A stretch of DNA of 64,000 nt from Ophiostoma sp. CBS 140.51 (lineage: Eukaryota > Ascomycota > Sordariomycetes > Ophiostomatales > Ophiostomataceae): assembly GCA_029298735.1 (NCBI GenBank), contig JANSLP010000020.1:1-64000 (forward strand), in the 5' to 3' direction. Positions 1 to 10,227 of this stretch are shown piece after piece. The position numbers and the translations under genes were made by a program. The notes beneath the pieces are model-generated. The model was not told where the DNA came from. It did no database searches and saw only the letters and a list, made by a program, of their open reading frames with translations. The first letter of the stretch is position 1; the number at the start of each line of letters is the position of its first letter.

Positions 1-3000
1 CTAACCAAGCTAAAATCGATTAATTCGATAAATTCAGACATGAAAGGAACAAAAGAATAAAAAACGGGAGAGGAGAAAAAAAGAAGAAAAAAAAAGGCAG
101 GAAAAAACCCAGCCACCCCGATTGCATGGGCAGTGGGTGCTGCGCGCGCCACTATTCTATTTTTTGTTTCTTTTTTGTACGTCTTCGAGGTCTTTCACTC
201 TTCCACTTCCGCTTCGCTCTGCCGTTCAGAGCGAATTCAGTGGAGAGTGGACCTGCAGACGAGTCCTGCAGCGGTTTGTTTCACCACTGACGTGGTATTC
301 CAGCTTTTTTGCAGACTAAACGCAACGCCAGCTCCACACCATTTTGTCCATGTGGGAGATGCGTTCGATGTGCTGAGCCTCTTTCCTCGTTGTGTTGGAG
401 TGTTTTTTGCCGTGTGGTTTCTGCCTTTGTTCCTTTGTGCCTCCCAATTGCATTGACGATACGACGAATGAACGACGAATGGACGCCACAAGGCCACGAA
501 GCTCAACCCGCAGATCGAGAGAAAGGGCAAAGGGGCCCCATAACCTTAAAGGCATTTTTGGTCTTGCCGTTTTGTTTCTTTATCGCGCAGCCTCCGCGGC
601 CGGCAATGTGCTCATACTGTGGTATGTGCTCGTGGTGCTCTTACGTGTCGTGTCGCCTATCGGGCAGATGTGCAGTTCTTTTTTGTTTCTCCTTTGTGTG
701 CTCCGTACTCAGTAGTAAAATTTGCTTGCGAGTTTGCGAGAGATACGTAAGATCAGCCTGGACACGCGTACCCCATACGAGTCTTTTCTTTGGCTCACAT
801 CTGCGAGCTGCTCGTTTCTTTGAATTGGTTGTTTTTCGAGTTTGTGCAACTCTAGCACACCATCTTCTCGGCTCTCCGAATGTCGCCTTTTTCTTTTTTC
901 TTCGTTCTTCTTTTGCCGTTCGCTTGCAAGATACATCGAGAGATTCCCGTGTTCTGGTGGCAACAGCCTGTTTGTGTCGTCAGGGGTGACGCAATAGGTC
1001 TTGGAACTGGGCAGTTGTTGATGCTACATACACATGCACGCTGTAGCCACTGAATATGTTTGTTTACAATGTATCTCATCTTTCAGTGCATGCATGTCTG
1101 TCCTGTTCTCCTCCGTTGGTTTGTTATTGTCGACTGCTTTCTTCCGGTTCACGGCTCAGCCCAACGAGGACGCGGAAGCAACAAACAACAAAACACACAA
1201 ACGACAGCGGGCCGGGGATCCTGGCCACCTGCTCTTCGACGCCTGCCAAACGAAATTGGCTGCTGTTCCTTCTGTCTTCCTCTTCTCTCTCTACCACCGT
1301 AGCATCTCTTCCTCGATCCTGTTGGACAGTGCCGCTTGAAATCGCGGTTTCCAGCTCCTGCAATCAGCACAAGATGGGCCGGATGAAACTCCACTGCAAT
1401 CCTCCTGTCAGCACATATTTTTTTCTGGAGAAAGAGGCCAGGCCAAGCCAAGTTCAACTTGGTTGATCTCCTCTTTTTTTCTCACTGCAAAATGCAAATC
1501 GTATCCGCCGTATCTCTATTTTTTTTACAGGCTCAGAGCCTCCAGAACCCCTACCATTTTCCTGTTTGGATTCTCTCTTCTATCGTCAGCAACGGAATTG
1601 CAAGCGGACTCCATCGCAGGGACTGTTGATGAAGTACACAGGAGACGATAATAAGTAGATCTAATTAAGGGCGAACGCGAGCGCGAAATACCTCCGCCAG
1701 CCGGCGCGAGGAATGCACCTCTTTAGCTCTTGCACCACATCTTACACACACAAACAGGCCGTTTTCAGGGCTAGCGGCCGGCACAGGCCCGCAAAACCAT
1801 CTCGACGATAGTTCCTTCTCGAGCCCCTGTGCCTGGCCTGGGCTGATTTTTGTTGGCTCTAGTTTGGTGCCAGCCGGCTGCCAACCGTGAGCTTCTCACC
1901 CGTCTAATTACAGTGCATGATGCTCCAAATTCGCCCAGTGTTGATGTCCGTTGAGATGTCCTGGCGACAGCCCGGCTGCTGCAACAACGATGGAATTGTC
2001 GAGACTGAAGATGTGTTGTCGAGTATGAGCAGCAGCAACAGCATCTTTGTTGACGATTGTTTGTTTGTCTTTCTGTCTGTCGACTTGGGCTGCCAAACAA
2101 GTACAAAAACGTGCAGTCTTCGTGACCGTGAAATATTCCTCTCACCAGAGCCCCCTCTCGCAAGATACGACGAATGCGATCTGCTCCTTCAAGCCCCTTC
2201 AATACTCTTCCCGCAAAAAGTGCGCCTCGCGAACAGTCCGCTCTGCCAAATTGAAATTACGATACCCTGCACGATAACCACGAGAACACTGTGCGCTCAA
2301 GGAAAGAGCAACCGAACTGCCCCCAAGCTCACCCAAACACACCCAAAATCACCCGCACACAAACATTTTACACGCAGGACCCCTGAAACACCCCCAGTCC
2401 GTCTCTTCACTGGTCGTTCCTGCCCTGTCTGTTCTTCCTCCGCCTTCCCACGCTCCACGCATTCGCTTGCTGCTCCTTCCTCCACCAGAGCCCAGCCGGG
2501 GCTGAGCAAAACACACGCTAGACCATGTCGGGCCATCGCTCCTGCGCAGATCCACCAACTGACGGCCACGCCCTGCGCCACGCCACTGCTGTCCAGGGCC
2601 TGCCGAGCCAGCAAAACGGGCAGGAACACCACTATGAGTCCAACTCGCACCGCCAAAAGACCCAAAAATACCAGAAAACCCAGCAAAACAGGCAAGAACA
2701 AGAGCACTTCCACCACAGCAGGTCCGCTTTCCTTGACAAGGCCGATTCCCTGCTCCTGGCGCGGTCCAAGGCTGCCACATTTTCCACGCCGCGCACAGCA
2801 GGTGCGACCCCTGCCACCTCCTTCACAACTGAGATTCCTCGCACCAGTCGCACTTCCCCTTCTCGCCCTTCTTCCCGTATTTATGAGCAGCCCCCTCCCC
2901 GACGCTCTCGCCCATCGCCAGCTTTTGCTCCTCGTCATCTTCCAGCCGTTTCTTCCTCGCCCACTTTCGTTTCTGTGAGTCCCGTCATCCGCCAGGTGTC

Positions 3001-3457
3001 CAGCCAGTCCGAGTCTTCTGTCTCCTCTGAGTCTTCCCACGACTCGTCGCCGCACTCGCACCCAGACCATTCCGCCGACTCTCTTCTTTCAACCTCAGCC
3101 TCTCAACATCCGCCTTTTCTTCCTCCTCGATCTCGACTTCGACCTCATTCTACAACAAATAACTTGAACGTCAACAACTCCAGCAACAATCCACTCGCTT
3201 CGTTTCCTCCGCCGGCTCCTCCCAAGCCCGCCCACTACAGCGTTCACCACTACCGGAGACCCCCATTTTCACCCCTTCCATTTCCACCTCCACAGGACAG
3301 CAACAGCCGCTCCACGTCGCCGCCGTCCTACTCTTCTAGGCTCGCTTCTTTCGCGCGTGCCTTCAGCCCGCCTCTGCCGCCTCTGCCGTTGAAAACAGCC
3401 GGGTCTTCCTCTCATTCTTCTTCATCATCTCACAACCCAAATCCCGCAACCGCCAAA
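1..3457. other. intergenic and probable long pyrimidine-rich leader of the SUR7-like gene
   Basis: No recognisable protein or RNA gene. The stretch contains many overlapping open frames on both strands, which is what stop-poor C/T-rich DNA produces. From about 2525 to 3457 the frame of the downstream gene stays open for 311 codons, giving a Ser/Pro/His-rich low-complexity translation with no domain. I treat this as 5' leader, because the ATG at 3458 has a good context and is directly followed by the hydrophobic first segment typical of the family. Confidence 0.5.
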
Positions 3458-4669
3458 ATGGTTTCTTGTGGACGTGTCGTCTGCGTGGCCCTGCCCTTTG
3501 TGCTGGCTGTCGTCAGTATCGTGGCCCTGCTCGTGGCCGCCCTTGCCGGTGTCGCCGACAAGAACCTGTACATGTTCGAGGTGAACACTACCGCCCTGTC
3601 TGTCAGTCCAGCTGACGCTGTCTCTATCCTGAGTCGTGCTGTTCTGGACGACTTTGAGGCCTCCTTCGTCAACTCCCGTGCTGCCTCCGCACCGGTTGCC
3701 CGCGCTGCTGCTCCCGCCTCGGTCGGCTTCCATGATGCTGCCGTCGCCCGTTCCAGCGTCGGTTTCCACGACTCTTCGGTCGCCCGTGCTTCGGTCGGCT
3801 TTCACGACCCCAGCCTGCTGTCCAGCGACTCTGCCGACACTGTCGCTGCTGGCACCACGGACGGCGCCACCAGCGAGAAGGCCACTGACAGCTCCACCTC
3901 GACCAACATCACTGCTGCTGACCTGGGCCTGGGTAAGCTGTACGACATTGGCCTGTGGAACTACTGCGTCACTGAGCAGAACGGCACCCGCACCTGCTCT
4001 AAGGCGCAGTTCAACTGGGCTGAGAAGACGCTCAACAACTCGGAGAACTCCATCACCAACCTGATCAGCTCCACTGGCGCCAACCTGACCATCCCCAAGG
4101 ACGTCACCAACGCCATCAAGGTCTTCAGCACCCTTGCCAAGTGGACCGAGGTCGTCTTCATCATTGCCTTTGGCTCCCTGGCCCTGGAGATCATCTTTGG
4201 TCTTTTCACCAGCTGCAGCCGTGGTGTTGCTTGCGTCACTTTCCTCATCTCCAGCATCACCATCATTGCTACTGTCGGTGCCGCCGGTCTGGCCACTGCC
4301 ATGTCTGTTGTCGTCGTCGCTGCTATCAAGACCGAGGCCGACAAGTACGGTGTCAGCGGTTCGGTCAACGGTGGCTTCCTGGCTGCCGTCTGGATCTCGG
4401 CCGCTGCCGCTGTCGCTGCTTCCTTCTTCTGGATGTTCACCGTCTGCTGCTGCAGTCCCGAGAGCCGCCGCGACCGCTCTGGCCCGCGTCACCTGGACGA
4501 CAAGTCTGTCCCCTCGGGCTCGTCGTACCAGCCGCTCAACGATCCCAACCACAATGGTGGCATCTACAACAACGCCAACGCCTACGCCCCGCAGTATGGC
4601 GCCCCTCGGTACCCCCAAGGTGGCCGCTCCGATCTGGCTTACGAGCCTTACTCGCACTCGCGCGTGTAA
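3458..4669 (+). CDS. SUR7/PalI-family four-TM plasma-membrane protein
   Basis: A single exon encodes 403 aa. A first membrane segment lies at residues 7-29. It is followed by a Ser/Thr/Ala-rich extracytoplasmic region and then three hydrophobic segments at about 231-250, 258-282 and 306-330. The extracytoplasmic part carries the W-N-Y-C ... C pair (Cys170 and Cys180, around LWNYCVTEQNGTRTC), which is characteristic of fungal SUR7/PalI-type proteins of eisosomes, cell-wall integrity or pH sensing. Residues 88-117 hold three imperfect copies of SVGFHD. The C-terminal tail from about 334 is hydrophilic and Asn/Tyr/Gly-rich, and is probably cytosolic. The start at 3458 was chosen for its CAAAATGG context and because it opens directly into TM1. 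An in-frame ATG exists upstream at 2525 but adds only low-complexity sequence. The family call is firm; the precise paralogue is not assigned. Confidence 0.85.
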   Translation: MVSCGRVVCVALPFVLAVVSIVALLVAALAGVADKNLYMFEVNTTALSVSPADAVSILSRAVLDDFEASFVNSRAASAPVARAAAPASVGFHDAAVARSSVGFHDSSVARASVGFHDPSLLSSDSADTVAAGTTDGATSEKATDSSTSTNITAADLGLGKLYDIGLWNYCVTEQNGTRTCSKAQFNWAEKTLNNSENSITNLISSTGANLTIPKDVTNAIKVFSTLAKWTEVVFIIAFGSLALEIIFGLFTSCSRGVACVTFLISSITIIATVGAAGLATAMSVVVVAAIKTEADKYGVSGSVNGGFLAAVWISAAAAVAASFFWMFTVCCCSPESRRDRSGPRHLDDKSVPSGSSYQPLNDPNHNGGIYNNANAYAPQYGAPRYPQGGRSDLAYEPYSHSRV

Positions 4670-5668
4670 ACGTGCCGACTGCCTGTTCAGCTTCAAATGA
4701 CATTTTCACGATAAAATACCTTTAGGGACTCGCGTCTCTTTTCTTTCTCACTCTTACATCCATCTATTTGATTGTTTTTTGCGTGGCCTAAGCTTTATAT
4801 GAAGTCTGCATCACTGGCGTTTCATTTGGAAAGCTTTTCTTTATTGCGATATTACCGGGACGATTTTCCTACTTTGCGATTTTTGCTGTTATATTTCATG
4901 TTTACCTTATGAGGGGTTGGAAATGAAACCTATTTTTTTCTCTTATTTTCTCTATATTTCTCTACTTGTATGTTTGATCACGACTGCGGATTAAGCGACG
5001 ATAAAACTATTTTCTATATTATTCTCTGTTATACCCTGGCTCTTGGGGGACGTTAAGATGCGATGAGCATAGAATTTTAAAAAAATATAAAAAACACATA
5101 CATTTGTTTACTTTTTGACTAGTCTGATTTGCCGAATTATCTCACTCATGCTTTAATCTAGTTGGTGAGTTTGTTGTTGGTGAAAATGAAACATTTATAT
5201 GAGAGTGAAGCACGTGACCTCAGATGTACCTTGAACAAGCAGCACACGTCTTTTATCTACATTTAGGCCAGTATGAAGTCCATCAAAATAAGTCTACTTC
5301 AGAGAATGTTTTTTTATGAAACGTATGAGTCTTGATAAACACGGGAGATTAGTCTTTTGTTCGTATACAAAGTGGAATGAGACACCTTCGGAGGTATATT
5401 GTAGTAACATCGCTGGTGGGAGGTACATGAGCCTAAGCTAGCCTCGTGAGAAAAAAATCCGACGACACCCAAAATGGCATCAACCAAGCATCAGTCTGAT
5501 TCGCTCTTTCCCGTTTAATATTTCATTTTACATCGCATCGCACCTTCCACTCTGTAGCATGGTTATATAACATCGCCAGACACCAGTTTCATCTTGAACG
5601 GCAAACACGGACACCCCCCGCTCTTTCCCTGAGAAATACAAATCCTCTTTGGCGGGGTGGTTCCTGCT
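4670..5668. other. AT-richer intergenic region
   Basis: A 1-kb spacer between two co-oriented genes. It should hold the 3' UTR of the SUR7-like gene and the promoter of the WD40 gene. I saw no ORF of interest, RNA gene or repeat in it. Confidence 0.6.
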
Positions 5669-8600
5669 ATGGCTACCGCCACTTCCTCGAGCCTTGTGGC
5701 CCAGGAGTTGACACATAAACAAATGCCGTCCCCTCAGAAGCTTCAACGAGACGACTCGTCAGTTTTATGCCCCGTCACCGCGCTCGCATTCTACCGCCTC
5801 CGACACAACGCCGCATCACAAGGGGGGTCACCAACACCGGCATCAGATTCTGAGCCCTCTCTGCTCGTGCTTGCAGGCGAAGACGGCTGGCTGGCTGTCT
5901 ACGGAGCTACGGAGAGCGAAAAGAATGAAAGAAGCGGGTCATCTCCCAGATCCCTCTTTGGCTGCCGCTGCTACGGCCGTCTCCGTGTCTTTGCTGAGCA
6001 GCCCATCCAAGGATGTCGTGTGGGCAATCGTGGTGGCATTAGCAATAGCGAGGACGATGAAGACGACAATATTCTCGTCTGGGGTGGCCAGTCTGTGGCA
6101 GTCGTGAGTCGAGACCACATTGTCCAGCTATTGGAAGGTTCAACTGCGGATGGAGCAACATCACGAACATCCCTTCCAGTAGTGAAGGAGGTCTTGACCC
6201 CGGACTGGATTTATGACGGTCTGCTGCCACGCCATAGCCAAGGAGATAGTGACGGCGTCTCCGCTGGCGCGCTCATTACAGCTCACAATGAGATTCTGCC
6301 CTTTCGGGTGGATAAGTCCGTCGTGGCCCTTCTGGGTATACCGATTTCACCATCTCGACCGGTACTCTACTCTGCTCAGCTGGCCTGGGCAGGTAGCGGT
6401 GATGACATTGACGGTGACGGCCGCTTGCTCATCGTGGCTGGTACCGTCTTTGGCGAGATTGTCGTCTGGACGTGTCGGTTGCCGACTACCGACAACGTCA
6501 ACAAAGCGGAACTCGGAATTGAAGTTCTCGACGTGTTTACTGGACACGAGGGCTCGATCTTTGACGTCGTCGTCTCGCCGGAGCTAAAAGTGGGCGCTCT
6601 ACTTGGTGGTGCGGATTCACCAGGAGCACAAAGACGAGTGCGTCTTTTGGCCAGCTGCAGTGACGATCGTACAATTTGTGTATGGCCGCTGTACCTGGAC
6701 AGAAGAGAGGGCCAAGGAGAGGAGAAGAAGCTGGATACCCACGCATCAAATGAGGCCCGCGAGACCGGCTTCCAGAACACCTTCGAAGGCCTTGCCCAGC
6801 GCATTGACGAGCCAATAGATGGCGCAAAATCACAACCTCGAAGTGCCGTCGACAAATTATACAAGCAAAACACCAGCCCGCCGCCACCATCGACTCCGTC
6901 ATCTTCTCCCGCTCTCGCCGCCGTCATGGCACACGCTTCGCGCATCTGGCACGTTCGATTCGGCGAGTTCTCAGCGGAAGCGGCCAAGGACGGCAACCTG
7001 CTTCTCTACTCGTTTGGTGAAGATGCAACGGCACAAGAATGGAGACTTGAGCTGGGCACCCAAGAAACCGAGCACAGCTTGACTGGGAAGCTGGTGCACC
7101 TCCGTACGCTATCATCACACGCTGGCAAAAATATTTGGTCGGCGGCAGTTTCTTCCAAGACATCCTCACACGGTCCTCTCATTGCAACCGGTGGGTGTGA
7201 CGGGAAGATTTGTTTGTTCGAAGGCCGCCAAGGTCAATCGCAGCCTGCCACCTCCGATGCAAATGGACTCACCAACCTCCTCTCGGGAACCATTGCCTCC
7301 TCGACGATTCCTCCAAGGGCTGCCACTACAGAACCGGAAGTTCTTCCTCCTCCACCCCCTCCTGCACAAGAGGATGAGGATGAGGCTGCACTAAAGACCA
7401 AGAAGAAAAAGGGCGGCCAGAAGAAGGTTCGGGAAGATGTGTTTAATAGCTACGCATTCCTGTCCGACGATCAGCTGCTGGCAGCAACAGCCCAAGGCCG
7501 ACTCCTTGTGGGCGATCTCCGGCAAACTAGCAGCGAGACAGCCTCATTGGAGTGGGTTGAGCTGTCCGGAGTCTCCGGCGACATGACTCTGTCATTAAAA
7601 GACTACAATGTCATCCGCAGCCCGCGAGGCGGTGGTGGAGGTGGTGTTGCAGCGCATCCAGGTGCCGAAGGGCTGGCGATTGTTGGAAATGCAACTGGCC
7701 AGCTGTTCCTCTTTTCAGGTCGGGGCGGTCTCCAACGGCTCGCCACAACACTTTCAGGAAAGGTTGACGAGATCTTCTTCCTACCACACACGGCTGATGA
7801 AATTTCTGACATGGAGGCAACTGGCCAGTCCAGCATCAATCTTGAGATCATTGCCACAACTTTGTTCCGAGACGAGGCTGCGCTATTAAACTTGACTGTC
7901 GACGTCGCCAAGGGAACCATTGTGTCAGAGAGCACAAGAATCCTGAAGCTGCCGACAAAGGTCCCTGCATCACCAGCGGCGATGGTCATCACAGCAGCTA
8001 GTCGTTGCTTAGAGTACATTGTGCTTGGTTCTCGGAACGGACAGCTTTGCCTGTATAAGCCTGTTGATAGCAACGATGGTGCGGCGCTCTCAACATTCGT
8101 CCTGGAAACACAACTACAGACTCATACTCGAGACGCCATCCTCTCAATCGTCCCATTACCACCTCGATCAGGCCAGCCTCCACTATCCTCCGCCTCGTTT
8201 GTTGTGGCCGCCCGCGACGGTACCTATCGTATCTACAATATCGATAAGAAGAATGGGACCTCTGCTATCCGCCTGCAGCACGAGACGGCCACGCCCTTTG
8301 GCCCCATTGTCCGAGATGCCTGGTTCAATGAGAGTGAGACGCCGGGCGAGCCACCTGAGCTTGTCATCTGTGGTTTCCGGAGCACACACTTTGTCGTCTG
8401 GAACGAAACACGCCAGCAAGAGCTTGCCACTGTCGACTGTGGCGGTACGCATAGAACGCACACCTACCTCTTTTGTAGCGGCAGTAGAAGCAAGTCGACG
8501 AGCGCAGGCAGGGTCCGCTTCGCCTACACTCGGCAGTCTGAGCTGCATGTCTTCGCACAGGACGTCTGTGTCACAGTGCCGCTCAAGATTGGTGGCCACG

Positions 8601-9736
8601 GACGCGAGATTCGGTCTGTTCGAGCCAGTGCTGGTGGCAAGTATATTGCTACCGGAGGTGAAGACACTGTTGTGCGGATATGGAACAGTCCTAGAAGTGA
8701 TGATAACAAGTCTGCATCAACAAATCGGCGCTGCCTTTCCGTCTTGAAGCTGCACAACACTGGTCTGCACAGTCTTGCCTGGCTCGGCGACGACTGCCTG
8801 ATTAGTGCGGCAGGATCAGAGGAACTGTTTATCTGGCGCATATCAACGATTACAGACTCGGCCTACGACGGTCTGGCCGTGCTCTGCGAGTCCTCATACC
8901 CCGACAGCACAGACGACAAGATCCTGCGCATCATCGGCCTGGACGCCAGTCTCGACCCGGACAACAAAGATGCCATGTTTGTCTCTGTTGGTCTGTCCAA
9001 CTCGATCCTCAAGACCTACCGCTACGCCACATCCAGCGGTTGGAAGCTCCTTGCCCAAGGCCACTACACAGGGGCCTGTCCGACGCAATTGAACCATTTG
9101 CAACTGCAGAATGGAGGCGATCTGGTAGTGTTAGCAGCATTTGCCGACGGACACTTGACCGTGTGGAAAGCTACGCCGGCTCCTATCGAGAGCAGAGAGA
9201 TACAAGCCCTTCCCAACTACGCCGACTACTCCTTACTGTGTGCGACCAAAACCCATCAGAACGCTGTCAAGGCTCTCGACGTCGTCTCGATCGGCCACGA
9301 TGCCGGTTCTCTGATGGTCGTCTTTACTGGCGGCGACGACAACGCTATTGCAGTCACAACCCTGAGCTCGACAGTTGACAGGGACAACATCATCTACATA
9401 TTTGGCAAAACATTCCGTGTGTCCAGTGCTCATGCAGCTGCTGTCACCGGCGCCAGAGTTTTGCTTCAAGAGGAAGAGCCAGCTGGAGAGACGAGCTTCA
9501 CGGCTGTCACTTGCAGCAACGACCAAAGAGTCAAGGCGTGGAGGGTTATCGTTTTGGGTGTGGGAAGCTCTGACTTAAGCACGGCAGTCCGTATACAGCT
9601 CCTTGACGACCGCTACAGTGCTATTGCTGACCCCGGTGATGTGGAAAGCATTGTAAGCCCTGAAAGTTCTGGAAATTCTGGAAGTCCATCTGCTCTTGTT
9701 GTCGGAATGGGAATGGAAACATGGAAGTTGGAGTAG
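5669..9736 (+). CDS. RTT10: WD40-repeat protein of the WDR6/Rtt10 (Trm734) type
   Basis: A single exon encodes 1355 aa. The true ATG is at 5669; the frame is open slightly upstream but without another ATG. Many WD-like blades are visible, for example LLASCSDDRTICVWPL, LLYSFGEDATAQEWRL, LIATGGCDGKICLF, YIATGGEDTVVRIWNS and FTGGDDNAIAV, spread over the whole length as in the multi-propeller WDR6 family. A segment around residue 900 reads CGFRSTHFVVWNE followed by CGGTHR, which resembles the conserved Cys-Gly-Gly-x-His-Arg region of WDR6/Rtt10. Family members partner the Trm7/FTSJ1 methyltransferase for 2'-O-methylation of tRNA position 34, and the yeast protein is also linked to endosomal recycling. 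A Pro-rich plus acidic/Lys insertion near residues 555-590 makes it longer than the yeast (about 1000 aa) and human (about 1120 aa) proteins. WD40 identity is certain; orthology is probable. Confidence 0.8.
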   Translation: MATATSSSLVAQELTHKQMPSPQKLQRDDSSVLCPVTALAFYRLRHNAASQGGSPTPASDSEPSLLVLAGEDGWLAVYGATESEKNERSGSSPRSLFGCRCYGRLRVFAEQPIQGCRVGNRGGISNSEDDEDDNILVWGGQSVAVVSRDHIVQLLEGSTADGATSRTSLPVVKEVLTPDWIYDGLLPRHSQGDSDGVSAGALITAHNEILPFRVDKSVVALLGIPISPSRPVLYSAQLAWAGSGDDIDGDGRLLIVAGTVFGEIVVWTCRLPTTDNVNKAELGIEVLDVFTGHEGSIFDVVVSPELKVGALLGGADSPGAQRRVRLLASCSDDRTICVWPLYLDRREGQGEEKKLDTHASNEARETGFQNTFEGLAQRIDEPIDGAKSQPRSAVDKLYKQNTSPPPPSTPSSSPALAAVMAHASRIWHVRFGEFSAEAAKDGNLLLYSFGEDATAQEWRLELGTQETEHSLTGKLVHLRTLSSHAGKNIWSAAVSSKTSSHGPLIATGGCDGKICLFEGRQGQSQPATSDANGLTNLLSGTIASSTIPPRAATTEPEVLPPPPPPAQEDEDEAALKTKKKKGGQKKVREDVFNSYAFLSDDQLLAATAQGRLLVGDLRQTSSETASLEWVELSGVSGDMTLSLKDYNVIRSPRGGGGGGVAAHPGAEGLAIVGNATGQLFLFSGRGGLQRLATTLSGKVDEIFFLPHTADEISDMEATGQSSINLEIIATTLFRDEAALLNLTVDVAKGTIVSESTRILKLPTKVPASPAAMVITAASRCLEYIVLGSRNGQLCLYKPVDSNDGAALSTFVLETQLQTHTRDAILSIVPLPPRSGQPPLSSASFVVAARDGTYRIYNIDKKNGTSAIRLQHETATPFGPIVRDAWFNESETPGEPPELVICGFRSTHFVVWNETRQQELATVDCGGTHRTHTYLFCSGSRSKSTSAGRVRFAYTRQSELHVFAQDVCVTVPLKIGGHGREIRSVRASAGGKYIATGGEDTVVRIWNSPRSDDNKSASTNRRCLSVLKLHNTGLHSLAWLGDDCLISAAGSEELFIWRISTITDSAYDGLAVLCESSYPDSTDDKILRIIGLDASLDPDNKDAMFVSVGLSNSILKTYRYATSSGWKLLAQGHYTGACPTQLNHLQLQNGGDLVVLAAFADGHLTVWKATPAPIESREIQALPNYADYSLLCATKTHQNAVKALDVVSIGHDAGSLMVVFTGGDDNAIAVTTLSSTVDRDNIIYIFGKTFRVSSAHAAAVTGARVLLQEEEPAGETSFTAVTCSNDQRVKAWRVIVLGVGSSDLSTAVRIQLLDDRYSAIADPGDVESIVSPESSGNSGSPSALVVGMGMETWKLE

Positions 9737-9867
9737 ATAGGAGTCAAAATCCAAGATACCAATGTAGAAGAAATAAAAATAAATCATCTGAGCAATTAAC
9801 GATACTATTGACAACCCATCAAGCTCATATATGAGTGGACAAAAAAAAAGGCAAAAAGAAAATACTA

Positions 9868-9966
9868 TGATCGTGGCAGGGGTCGAACCTGCGATCCCAT
9901 CCGATCAGCGATAAATTTCCAAGGAAAACTGTAAAGGACATGCCCTAACCACTAGGCCACACGATC
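9868..9966 (-). tRNA. tRNA, probably Val (anticodon UAC), with a 26-nt intron
   Basis: Read on the minus strand. The acceptor stem GATCGTG pairs perfectly with CACGATC, followed by discriminator A. The D arm contains a canonical A box (TGGCCTAGTGG). The T arm is GCAGG-TTCGACC-CCTGC. The anticodon loop reads TTTACA and is interrupted after position 37. Removing 26 nt leaves exactly 73 nt with a 5-nt variable loop. The anticodon stem TGTCC/GGATG has two G-U type pairs at its outer end. The anticodon is inferred as UAC by the canonical intron position; a different splice register would change it. The existence of the tRNA is well supported, its identity less so. Confidence 0.8.
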
Positions 9967-10227
9967 AGTATAATAGAAAAATTCGACTATGTAACTATAT
10001 GAAGGGCAGCAGAGCAGCTAGCGTCCCCTTTTCCTAGCGTCCACTCACAGCGCATAAGCGCCGAAGACAGCGCTCCACTTCCCCGCAAACTCGTAACATC
10101 TGTCCAGCGACACCAGCCTCTCAGCTTTTAACACACGACCAACCAACAAATCAGCTGTCAACAGTCACCAAAAAAACCGCTTCACACGGCCCGTTTGCAA
10201 GCAAAAACTACCACAATAACAGCCACG

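Noticed and set aside
1917..2978. 353-codon plus-strand frame in the first 3 kb
   Set aside because: It overlaps other equally long frames in C-rich, stop-poor leader DNA. The translation is Pro/Thr/Ser low complexity with no domain.
3425..4696. 423-codon minus-strand frame
   Set aside because: It is antisense to the well-supported SUR7-like gene and arises from its strong third-position C bias.
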